A program made the position numbers and the translations under genes. The notes under the pieces were generated by a model. The model worked only from the letters and a program-made list of their open reading frames with translations. It did not search any database and was not told where the DNA came from. From JAKJEP01 sp964580995 (GTDB lineage: Bacteria; Planctomycetota; Phycisphaerae; Sedimentisphaerales; SM23-30): a stretch of 47,714 nt of DNA. The stretch's first letter is position 1; each line of letters opens with the position of its first letter. This document shows, one piece after another, positions 14,948-23,171 of the stretch. The stretch covers positions 1 through 47,714 of the forward strand of contig CAZOMV010000038.1 of the NCBI GenBank assembly GCA_964580995.1, given 5' to 3'.

Positions 14948-17179
14948 CTAGTCCGGTGTTTTCCAGTTGGCGGGGGCAAAGTGGGTATTGACATGGGTCA
15001 GAATCTGGAGCAGATGCTTTAACATGCCGTAATGATCGGCTGGGTACCACTTGATTTCCGTACCAGCGGCCTGGGCCAACTGGCGGGCGCAATCGGGCGG
15101 CACGATGGGATCGATAGAACCGCTTACCATCAATACATCCGTATTCCGCAGGCGGTCGGCAAAGGTCAGCGGCTCGATCGGCTCGATCATCGCGACCAGC
15201 TTTTCGCGGTCGATTCCCATTTCCGCCAGCCGCTGCTTGATCAGGTGAACCTCCCCGGCATCGGTCATCAGCACCGTGGCCAGGTCCCCGCCGGCCATGA
15301 TAATAGCGGCTTTGGAGAAGCCGGTATCCACCCCGGCGGCCAGGGCGGCGATAAAACCGCCCAGACTGGTGCCGCAAAGACCGAGGCGGGCGGCATCGAC
15401 ATTTTTTTGCCCCGCCAGCCAGCGAGCGGTCTGCCGGATATCCATCACCGCCTGTTCCACGGATTGAATGAGGACCTGCGGATCTTCGGTCATTTTTTCC
15501 AGTTCCCCCTTTTGCCCCTGGCGCGGGCCGTAGTGGGGCAGGTACATGATGCAGGCGTGGATACCCTGGCTAGCCAGGCTGTTGGCGATCAAACGAGACA
15601 CGAGCATGGAACCATCGAGAATATCCAGCAGGATCACGGCGGGGCGGGGGGAATCGCCGCTGCATTGATAATATTCGCAGTGAATGGTGTTATTGGCGGT
15701 AATCTCACCCGGAAGCGGGGAAGGAAAGCTCACCTGATACACCGAATAAACCCCGAAGGTTCGCCCGCCTTTCATTTGATAGGTAAAGGCCACCTGGGGC
15801 TGGCGATACAGAGCCAATAGCTCATGCACGCGGGGATCGGAAGAGTCCGGCAGGTCACGAATCAAATCGGCGGAAACTTCCCCCTCCATCAGAACGGGCT
15901 TCACAGGCTCGTTGGGATCGGCAGATTTTGATTCAGCTCGCGGGGGGATCTTTGCGGCAGAAGCGGCCGGCTGAGCGGGGATCATTGCCAGCAAAGCCTG
16001 GAAATTATACGGGTAATACGGTTGAAAAGCGGCGGAGTAATTCTCTTTGTCCGTCGAGGCGGCGTTGGAGACCCAGAGCAGGTTTTCCGCCGGGGCAAAG
16101 AGCACGCGATGCAGGCAGCTAGCCATCGCCACCGGCTCATTCATCAAATCCAGGGCGCGGTCAGCGGTGATTTGGCCGAAATCCTCCTGCACAAACTGGC
16201 TCAACTTTTCATAGCGGCTGCCGGCGCTCATCAAAACCACATCCTCGATGGCATGGGGCAATTGGGGGTGGCTCTGGCCGGGCTGAATGACTTCAAAAAG
16301 ATCGGGGGTGCAGGCCAGGCCGCGGGCGTCGGGGATTTTGCTGTCCGAAACCACGTAATAATATTCGCAGGTGCGGGGGGTATCCCGGAATAAAGAAACC
16401 GCCTGGTCCAGGGTATCCGCCTCCTCCAGCACTTTCCGCACCAGGAACGTCATCGGCATACCGTCCCACTTGCCTTCTCCGCGGCCGCCCATCTCCCCCA
16501 CCACGATCTGCCGCTGGTTCATGCCGGTGACCGAGCCGAGAAAACCGGCATACCCCACGGTGACAAAGGCATGAAAACCGTCCGGTTTGGCCACCGTCAC
16601 CACCGCCTGATCCTGCAGGCCGGCCTCAGTCATATAGTCCAGAATCCGGCCATGCAGCATCCTGCCACCCTGCGTGGCCTTGCCGAAGAGGGAAAAACCG
16701 CTGCAATGAAACAGTTCGGGGAAGATATTCGCAAGTTGGGCATCCTGCAGAGGGATCCCGGCGCCGTCGGCCAGCCCTTCGATTTCGTCCAGGTAGCGAT
16801 GGTCGATAAACGGCTTGGTCCGCTGCCAGGCATTTTCAATCCCGCCGGGGAAACCGGCCTTTCCGGAATCTTCACCGGCAGCCCGGGCAATCAGCAAAAC
16901 CGTACGCACCAGTTTCCGCACTTCGTCTTTCAATAAATACCCCTGCTGATACCCCATTTCATAGGGTGTGCCCGCCGCCAGCAGCACCCGCTGGCCCGAA
17001 ATCTCCAGCAGTGCCCCCCGGTCGCATTGTCCCAGTACTTTAGGCGGTGAATTGGGTTCGATGACCACGGCGGCAGACAAGGGCATAACCGCCGCCATCC
17101 CTACCCATACCGAAAATACCCAAACCAGCCCTTTTACCCTCGCTTCAGCCCCAAAAATTGCCTTTGCCATCCGGTTCAT
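14948..17179 (-). CDS. Exported C45-type N-terminal-nucleophile hydrolase fused to alpha/beta hydrolase
   Basis: 743 residues with a signal peptide (about 1-37). The first domain (about 50-400) resembles the peptidase C45/acyl-CoA:6-APA acyltransferase family: Cys159 in FHCSGFSLFG begins the mature Ntn domain, followed by LHGRILDY and VTGMNQRQIVVGEM. A Pro/Ala/Ser-rich linker (about 400-430) leads to a C-terminal alpha/beta hydrolase with nucleophile Ser605 in GTSLGG, Asp690 in SGSIDPIVP and His716 in ADHYGM, a complete triad resembling dienelactone-hydrolase or acetyl-esterase types. One polypeptide thus carries two acyl or amide hydrolases. If Cys159 self-cleaves as in the family, the N-terminal region would be released. 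It converges on the PIG-L gene. The substrate is unknown; an N-acyl or ester-modified extracellular compound is the guess. Confidence 0.8.
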   Translation of the reverse strand: MNRMAKAIFGAEARVKGLVWVFSVWVGMAAVMPLSAAVVIEPNSPPKVLGQCDRGALLEISGQRVLLAAGTPYEMGYQQGYLLKDEVRKLVRTVLLIARAAGEDSGKAGFPGGIENAWQRTKPFIDHRYLDEIEGLADGAGIPLQDAQLANIFPELFHCSGFSLFGKATQGGRMLHGRILDYMTEAGLQDQAVVTVAKPDGFHAFVTVGYAGFLGSVTGMNQRQIVVGEMGGRGEGKWDGMPMTFLVRKVLEEADTLDQAVSLFRDTPRTCEYYYVVSDSKIPDARGLACTPDLFEVIQPGQSHPQLPHAIEDVVLMSAGSRYEKLSQFVQEDFGQITADRALDLMNEPVAMASCLHRVLFAPAENLLWVSNAASTDKENYSAAFQPYYPYNFQALLAMIPAQPAASAAKIPPRAESKSADPNEPVKPVLMEGEVSADLIRDLPDSSDPRVHELLALYRQPQVAFTYQMKGGRTFGVYSVYQVSFPSPLPGEITANNTIHCEYYQCSGDSPRPAVILLDILDGSMLVSRLIANSLASQGIHACIMYLPHYGPRQGQKGELEKMTEDPQVLIQSVEQAVMDIRQTARWLAGQKNVDAARLGLCGTSLGGFIAALAAGVDTGFSKAAIIMAGGDLATVLMTDAGEVHLIKQRLAEMGIDREKLVAMIEPIEPLTFADRLRNTDVLMVSGSIDPIVPPDCARQLAQAAGTEIKWYPADHYGMLKHLLQILTHVNTHFAPANWKTPD

Positions 17180-17262
17180 GGATCATTCCTTTAAAAGCGT
17201 AATTTTGTCTAACTCTGTTACTATTTATACTATACTAGATGCCGCAAAGTTACATCCTTCTT

Positions 17263-18663
17263 TCAATAATTACCCAAATCCACCACAAATCCTTCGGGTG
17301 TATAATAATCGATATTCACAGCATCATCCCGCAAAAGCGAGATCACCAGGCCGGGATAATCGTGCCAGGCGGCATGGCGGATATCGTCCAGGCCGGGGCC
17401 GGCCGGCTGGGTTTCCGCATTTTTATTCGTGTGACAATGCCACACCGCCAGCGACAGCACCCGCTGCTGTAACATCTCCCCGGACCAGAAATACTGGTTA
17501 TCCCCCCCCTGCCGCTGGGAGGCAAACTTTTGAAAGGTTACGGCCCCCTCCTCCAGGAAACACAAACCGCCATATTCCGAAGCGGCATCGGCACGATCGG
17601 CCACGACATACCGGCGGATTTGATGGATCGGTTCCGGCTGGGCCAGGGTGTCCAGCAGCAGGTTGATCCGCAGCAAATCGACCGCTGATAATTTTGCCTG
17701 CTGGCCGGCGAAATCCTCCGGATAATCGTCCGGCGCACCGGGGTAGCTGGGGGGCCGGCTGGTATGGGAGAGCCGCTCCAGCCGGCTGGCGATGGACCGG
17801 ACCAGGCGATCCCGGTCCCGGCTGAGCAGTTCCGGGTCCGCTTGCAGAATCATATAACTATCCCGTGCATCGAAGGTATAGCCATCCTGATTATGCAGGC
17901 CGGCGATCCGCTTCTCCAGTTCGTCGAACTGCAAGGGCGTCAGGGTAATCCGCTGCAACTGGCACATCAGGAAGCGGGACTTATTCGTGGGGAAATAATG
18001 GAACCGCTGCCCCCAAAAGGCCACCTGCTCCAGGATCACATCCTCCGGCGACCGGGCGGCCAGCATCCCCAGCACCGGCTCCTGGCCCTGCGAATTCAGC
18101 AGGGAGGCTAAGGCCGCCAGTTTTACGGAGATCGTTTCGCCGGTCAGAAGCTGGGCCTGCAAAACCGCATCCAGCGGCTGCCGGCCAAGCAGCTCGATGG
18201 CTAGGGCGATCTTCATTGTAAGGGGATCGCCGGGATCCGCATCACCATACGCTTCTACCAGAAAGGGTATGGCCTGTTCCTGGTTCAATTGGGCCAGCGA
18301 TTTTAGGATTTGCTCTTGTATTTCCGGTTCCGAAGTAGTCAGCAAGGCCCGGCCCAGCCACTGCGGGGCGTTTTCCGGATACCGCTGGGGAATGATTTCA
18401 ACGGCCCGGCTGCGGATGACGGGCGAATGCAGCGGTGAGGCAGCCACCTCCGCCAGTATGTTACCCAATTCCGCCCGCTGCTTTTCATCGAGCGGCTGTT
18501 TCAGCACCTTATCGATCATCTCCAGCCGCTTGCTATCGGCCAGTTCCCGGTTGGCCACCTGGGCGATCCATTGATCCACATTCCCCTGCGGCTGCTTTAC
18601 GTGAGAACAACCTGGGAAAACTGCCATTAGCAACATGATCCGCAGCAGCCATTTTATTTTCAT
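17263..18663 (-). CDS. HEAT-like repeat lipoprotein
   Basis: 466 residues from the chosen ATG, which places a lipoprotein signal at the N-terminus (KIKWLLRIMLLMAVFPGC). In-frame ATGs up to 26 codons upstream would run back into the preceding gene. The mature region is helical, with short alpha-hairpin repeats of the HEAT/Armadillo kind (for example EQILKSLAQLNQEQAIPFLVEAYGD and AALASLLNSQG) over roughly residues 30-200, then a non-repeat C-terminal half. Such proteins usually act as scaffolds in the periplasm or on a membrane face. It starts 24 bases after the ankyrin gene and probably forms an operon with it. The family of the C-terminal half is not recognised. Confidence 0.7.
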   Translation of the reverse strand: MKIKWLLRIMLLMAVFPGCSHVKQPQGNVDQWIAQVANRELADSKRLEMIDKVLKQPLDEKQRAELGNILAEVAASPLHSPVIRSRAVEIIPQRYPENAPQWLGRALLTTSEPEIQEQILKSLAQLNQEQAIPFLVEAYGDADPGDPLTMKIALAIELLGRQPLDAVLQAQLLTGETISVKLAALASLLNSQGQEPVLGMLAARSPEDVILEQVAFWGQRFHYFPTNKSRFLMCQLQRITLTPLQFDELEKRIAGLHNQDGYTFDARDSYMILQADPELLSRDRDRLVRSIASRLERLSHTSRPPSYPGAPDDYPEDFAGQQAKLSAVDLLRINLLLDTLAQPEPIHQIRRYVVADRADAASEYGGLCFLEEGAVTFQKFASQRQGGDNQYFWSGEMLQQRVLSLAVWHCHTNKNAETQPAGPGLDDIRHAAWHDYPGLVISLLRDDAVNIDYYTPEGFVVDLGNY

Positions 18664-18686
18664 ACTACTCATCATCAATATATTTT

Positions 18687-21600
18687 TTACTTCTTCGACA
18701 TGTGATCCTGGAAAATTTTGAGGAGTTTCTGATCTCCCCATTTTTCCGCTATTTCCAACGGCGTGAGATGTATTTCGTTTTTAACTTTGACATCCGCCCC
18801 TTTTTCCAATAACAATTCGATCATATCTGTCTTTGCACTAGACCTCGCCTGATTCATGGCCATGTGTAAAGGGGTAGAACCAAACCGGTCCTGTGCATTG
18901 ATATCAGCCCCCTTCTCTAAAAGAAAAACAATCATATCGGCCTGCTCTTCTTCTACGGCATAATGCAAAGCAGTCTTCTCATTTAGATCTTTGGCATTCA
19001 AGTCAGCACCCCGTTCAACAAATAACTTCGCCGTGTTAAAATTCTCCGTTTGTAATGCCTGGTGCAAGGGAGTTTGTTTCATCTTATTTCTGGCATTCAT
19101 ATCTGCACCATGATCAATTAGCGTATTAGCTAAATTCCCGTTGTTTCCTATAATATGTAAAGGGGTATCCCCATTCGCATCGCCGAGATTTGTATCTACA
19201 CCATAATCTAATAAAAACTTGATCAAATCCTTATAACCACGCATAATCGCGATTTGTAAAATAGTCCCATCATAAGATATCGCATTTACATCTGCACCAT
19301 GATCCAATAGCAATTGCACCATCTTTTCATTGGGACGTAAAGTTATGGCTTTGTGTAAAGGAGTTTCATTACGGCGATTTCGGGCATTGACATCCACTCC
19401 TTTCTCAAGCAAAAGATTCGCAATTCCGGTATAATCATCATTTCCCGAATCTTCCTGCTCAACCGTTTCATGCAGTAAGACATTATTGCAATCATCCACC
19501 GCTTGTATGTCCGCACCTTTATCTATCAGCAATTCTACCATGTCTTTATATCCAGAAAGAACGGCATGAAAAAGAGGCGTACGCTTGTATCTATCTCTTG
19601 TTTCCAGATCCGCCCCATTGGTTATAAGCAAATCGGCTATTTCTAAACATTTTTGCCCCGCCGCCCAATGCAGGGATGTGTAACCATTGTTATCCGGAAG
19701 ATTTACATCCGCACCACTTTCCAGCAGGAAACGAACCATTTTTTCTTCATCGAAGTTTGTCGCACAATGGAGCGGAGTCACCTCGTTATCATAGATGGAG
19801 GTCACGGAATCCACAGGAGTTCCCTGGTCCAACAGTTTTTTCGCGGAGGCAACATCGCCACTGATCGCCGCTTCATGCAGAGGACTCCCGGCACGCTGAG
19901 CCCATTGATAGCGCGTCATAGAAGCCCCTTCCTGTTTTTCCTTTCTTAGTCTCGCCCTTTTCCTCGCCTTTTGTTCTTCTGTCAAACCGGTTATTTTTTG
20001 GCCGGTCTTCTTGCTTTCCTCTAAAATTTCCACAATGTTCTGATGTCCGCTATCCAGAGCATACTGCCGGGCGGTTTTCCCATTGCTACTTTTCAAGTCC
20101 GGATCCGCTCCGTTATTCAATAAATACAATACAATTTCTTCATAGCCATTGCAGGCCGCTTCATGCAAAGCAGTTATTCCCCTTTCATTGGAGGTATTTA
20201 CATCCATTCCAGCCATCAGCAACTGCTCGATAACTTCCTTTTGCTCAAACCGAGCTGCCAGACTGAGACCATCTTTAGCACCGTTATCGATCAGCAATAA
20301 AGCCTTGTCCTTTTCACCAAACCGTAAAGCTTTCATCAATGGCGTCCAGCCACTATAAGTCTTCGCGTCAACATCCGCTCCGTTTTCCAGAAGAAATGCT
20401 GTGATATCTGTATTCTTAAATCCTACGACATGCAATGGAGTTTCTCGTAGATAATTTACTGCCTTAACATCTGCACCCTTTTTAACGAGTAATTCTACGA
20501 TACCCAAAAAGCCCTTGTCTGCTGCCAGATGCAAGGGAGTCTGGCCTTGGAAATTAGGCTTATTCACATCCGCACCATTTTCAATTAGAAGTTTGGCAGC
20601 TTCCCGACCTGGTTCACTCGCATAAATCGCCTCATACAAAGGCGTCGTCAAGTGAATGGTCCCTGCGTTAATATTTGCTCCCTGCGAAAGGAGATAAGGG
20701 ATAATTTCCGTATTTCCCCGCCGGGCCGCTTCATGGAGCGGCGTCCAGAAAATATGATCCGCCGCTCCCACATCCGCGCCGTTTTCCACCAGCAGTTTCA
20801 CCACGGTTACATCGGCACGTTCTGCCGCAAAATGCAAAGGGGTTTTCTGCTCCCGGTTCCGGGCGTTCACGTCCGCTTTTAGTTCGATCAGTTTTTGGGC
20901 AATCTCAAAGTCATTTTCAAAACAGGCCCAATGCAAGGCGGTATTGAGATTCTCATCCGTTTGATTTATGTTGCCACCCGTTTTGACGAAATCTTCCAGA
21001 CCTTGGATTCCGGACAGAAAGGCGGGCTGCTGCGGATCGGGTTCCCAGTGCGCCCAGGCACCGTATGATTTGAGTAACTCGGCCACTTCCCATTTTGCAT
21101 CTGATTCAGCCCGTTTCAGTGGAGTTATCCAAAAAATATCCGGTAAATTAGGCTGAGCGCCATTTTCCAGTAATATCTTAGCCGCTTCCAATTGCCCCCA
21201 ACTGACCGCTTCAAAAAGAGGAGTTTCCCCGCCATCGTCCATAGCATTGACATTGGCCCCGTGCTCGATCAGATATTTGCAGCGCCTGGCATCACCGGCG
21301 CCGGCCGCTTTATGGAGCAAGGTTTGCCCGGCACTTTCCGTGTCGTCCCCATCGGGAGGAAACACGGCATTCACATCCGCTCCCTTGGAGATCAGGAAAT
21401 CCACCACATTTTTTTTCTGGTTGGCCGCCGCCATAATCAAGGGGGTATAGCCGTTGTCGGACAGGATATTGATGTCACATCCCAATTCGATTAGGGCCTG
21501 GACCACGGCTTTCTTTCCTTCCGCCGCCGCGCCATGCAAGGGGACAAATCCCCAGTTGTTCTTTGGCTTGATGTCCGCCCCCTGCTGCGCCAGCAGCCTG

Positions 21601-22037
21601 ACCGTCTCCGCTTTCCCGCTCAAGGCCGCTATATGCAGTGGGGTTCTGCCTTGATTGTTGCGGGCCTCCAGATTAGCGCCTTTGTCAATCAGACAGGGTA
21701 TGACCTCATTTTTTCCGTAGCTTGCCGCATAATGAAGGGGAGTAAATTGTTCGTTATCCTGGGCATTGACATTCGCTTTCGCATCGAGGAGCGTCTTCAG
21801 AATCTCCAGATACCCTTTGCCCGCCGCAATATGCAAAGCGGTTCTGCCGTCCTGGTCCTTGGCATTTACATCCGAGCCGCCCTGGATCCACTGGTTCACC
21901 GCGGCACTATCATTTTGGGACACCGCCTTAAGCAGAGAATCAACCGAAGTTTTCTGGTCTTCGGAAACGGCAGTTCCCGCCCCAATCAACATCAGAACCA
22001 ATCCAGCCCAAACGAACAGATTCTTTGAATATTCCAC
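18687..22037 (-). CDS. Exported giant ankyrin-repeat protein
   Basis: 1116 residues from a GTG start. The GTG at 22037 has GGAG eight bases upstream, while the in-frame GTG at 22046 overlaps that box. A signal peptide (NLFVWAGLVLMLIGAGTAVS) is followed by about 30 ankyrin units with the classic TPLHxAA, LLxxGADVNA pattern. These are split by a basic, charged linker at about residues 690-730 (KARKRARLRKEKQEG). Apart from the linker and a few degenerate units, the whole mature protein is solenoid, so binding to a protein partner is the expected role. It precedes the HEAT-like lipoprotein gene on the same strand. Long ankyrin genes are prone to recombination between units, so length variation among strains is likely. 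Confidence 0.92.
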   Translation of the reverse strand: MEYSKNLFVWAGLVLMLIGAGTAVSEDQKTSVDSLLKAVSQNDSAAVNQWIQGGSDVNAKDQDGRTALHIAAGKGYLEILKTLLDAKANVNAQDNEQFTPLHYAASYGKNEVIPCLIDKGANLEARNNQGRTPLHIAALSGKAETVRLLAQQGADIKPKNNWGFVPLHGAAAEGKKAVVQALIELGCDINILSDNGYTPLIMAAANQKKNVVDFLISKGADVNAVFPPDGDDTESAGQTLLHKAAGAGDARRCKYLIEHGANVNAMDDGGETPLFEAVSWGQLEAAKILLENGAQPNLPDIFWITPLKRAESDAKWEVAELLKSYGAWAHWEPDPQQPAFLSGIQGLEDFVKTGGNINQTDENLNTALHWACFENDFEIAQKLIELKADVNARNREQKTPLHFAAERADVTVVKLLVENGADVGAADHIFWTPLHEAARRGNTEIIPYLLSQGANINAGTIHLTTPLYEAIYASEPGREAAKLLIENGADVNKPNFQGQTPLHLAADKGFLGIVELLVKKGADVKAVNYLRETPLHVVGFKNTDITAFLLENGADVDAKTYSGWTPLMKALRFGEKDKALLLIDNGAKDGLSLAARFEQKEVIEQLLMAGMDVNTSNERGITALHEAACNGYEEIVLYLLNNGADPDLKSSNGKTARQYALDSGHQNIVEILEESKKTGQKITGLTEEQKARKRARLRKEKQEGASMTRYQWAQRAGSPLHEAAISGDVASAKKLLDQGTPVDSVTSIYDNEVTPLHCATNFDEEKMVRFLLESGADVNLPDNNGYTSLHWAAGQKCLEIADLLITNGADLETRDRYKRTPLFHAVLSGYKDMVELLIDKGADIQAVDDCNNVLLHETVEQEDSGNDDYTGIANLLLEKGVDVNARNRRNETPLHKAITLRPNEKMVQLLLDHGADVNAISYDGTILQIAIMRGYKDLIKFLLDYGVDTNLGDANGDTPLHIIGNNGNLANTLIDHGADMNARNKMKQTPLHQALQTENFNTAKLFVERGADLNAKDLNEKTALHYAVEEEQADMIVFLLEKGADINAQDRFGSTPLHMAMNQARSSAKTDMIELLLEKGADVKVKNEIHLTPLEIAEKWGDQKLLKIFQDHMSKK

Positions 22038-22098
22038 CTGATACACTCCTTTCGCCTAAAGGACATTTTCAACCCAAAACCACAAGAGCCATTCTACC

Positions 22099-23142
22099 CT
22101 AGAATTGTATCGCCTGCAAGCCCTTTCCCGCCACGGCGGTGCCGCAACTGGGGCACTTGCCGTTGAGCAGGTTGAACTGGCCGATCTGATAGCCGAGGCG
22201 CTCGATCAGCAGCTCGCCGCACTCGTGGCAGCAGGTGCTTTCCCGGCCAAAGGCGGGCATATTCCCGACATACACATAATGCAGCCCCGCCTGCCGGCCC
22301 AGGTCATACGCCTGGGAAAGGGTTTCCGCCGGGGTCGGGCGGACGCCGTCCCGCTGGAAATCCGGGTGGAACCGGCTGATATGCCAGGGGACCTGCGGCC
22401 CCAATTCGCCGGCGATAAATTCCGCGATATCCTTCAATTCCTGCTGGCTGTCGTTGAGGCCCGGGACCACCAGCGTCGTGATCTCCAGCCAAATCTCCGT
22501 CTGCCGGGCAATATATTGCAGCGTCTCCAGCACCGGCCCCAGCCGGGCCTTGCAAACATCCCGGTAAAACTCCTCCGTAAAGGCTTTCAGATCGACATTG
22601 ATCGCATCGAGAAAATCCCTGGCGTAGTCGATAGCCTCCGGGGTCATATAGCCGTTGCTGACAAAGACATTGGCCAACCCCTCTTTCTTCGCCAGCCGCC
22701 CGCACTCCCCGCACAATTCCATGAAAACCGTCGGTTCGGTATAAGTGTAGGAGATGCTGGTGCACCGCTGCTGGCGGGCGGTTCGGACCAGTTCTTCCGG
22801 GGTCGCGGAACGATGGACCAAGTCTTCGTGCATCCGCGGATACTGGCTGATCTGCCAGTTCTGGCAGAAATCGCACTGGAAATTGCAGCCGACCGCGGCA
22901 ATGGAAAAACTGCGGCTGCCCGGCTGAAAGTGAAACAGCGGTTTTTTTTCAATCGGATCAATATGCGTGGCGCAGATTGCATGATAACTCAGCGAATACA
23001 GCCGCCCCCCCACATTCCGCCGCACCCGGCACACGCCCACATTCCCTTCTTTGATGCGGCAGCGGAAATGACACAGCCTGCATATCACCTGCCCCTCCTC
23101 GGCAGCCTCCCACAATACCGCTTCTTTCATAGGCTCACTCAT
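22099..23142 (-). CDS. amrS: AmmeMemoRadiSam-system radical SAM protein AmrS
   Basis: 347 residues. Four N-terminal cysteines form a CRLCHFRC...CRV zinc-ribbon-like region, followed by the radical SAM cluster motif CNFQCDFC in the expected AVGCNFQCDFCQNW context and the barrel segments TYTEPTVFMEL and WLEITTLVVPGLND. A second zinc-type Cys cluster (CCHECGELL...CPSCG) closes the protein. This is the AmrS/PflA-like family that usually occurs with MEMO1 and AMMECR1 homologues. Neither partner is adjacent here. The reaction remains unsettled in the family, with protein or small-molecule modification as candidates. The start follows AGAGGAG. It lies 29 bases after the dehydrogenase gene and may share its transcript. 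Confidence 0.9.
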   Translation of the reverse strand: MSEPMKEAVLWEAAEEGQVICRLCHFRCRIKEGNVGVCRVRRNVGGRLYSLSYHAICATHIDPIEKKPLFHFQPGSRSFSIAAVGCNFQCDFCQNWQISQYPRMHEDLVHRSATPEELVRTARQQRCTSISYTYTEPTVFMELCGECGRLAKKEGLANVFVSNGYMTPEAIDYARDFLDAINVDLKAFTEEFYRDVCKARLGPVLETLQYIARQTEIWLEITTLVVPGLNDSQQELKDIAEFIAGELGPQVPWHISRFHPDFQRDGVRPTPAETLSQAYDLGRQAGLHYVYVGNMPAFGRESTCCHECGELLIERLGYQIGQFNLLNGKCPSCGTAVAGKGLQAIQF

Positions 23143-23171
23143 AACGTAACTCCTCTAAACCATAAACCTGT

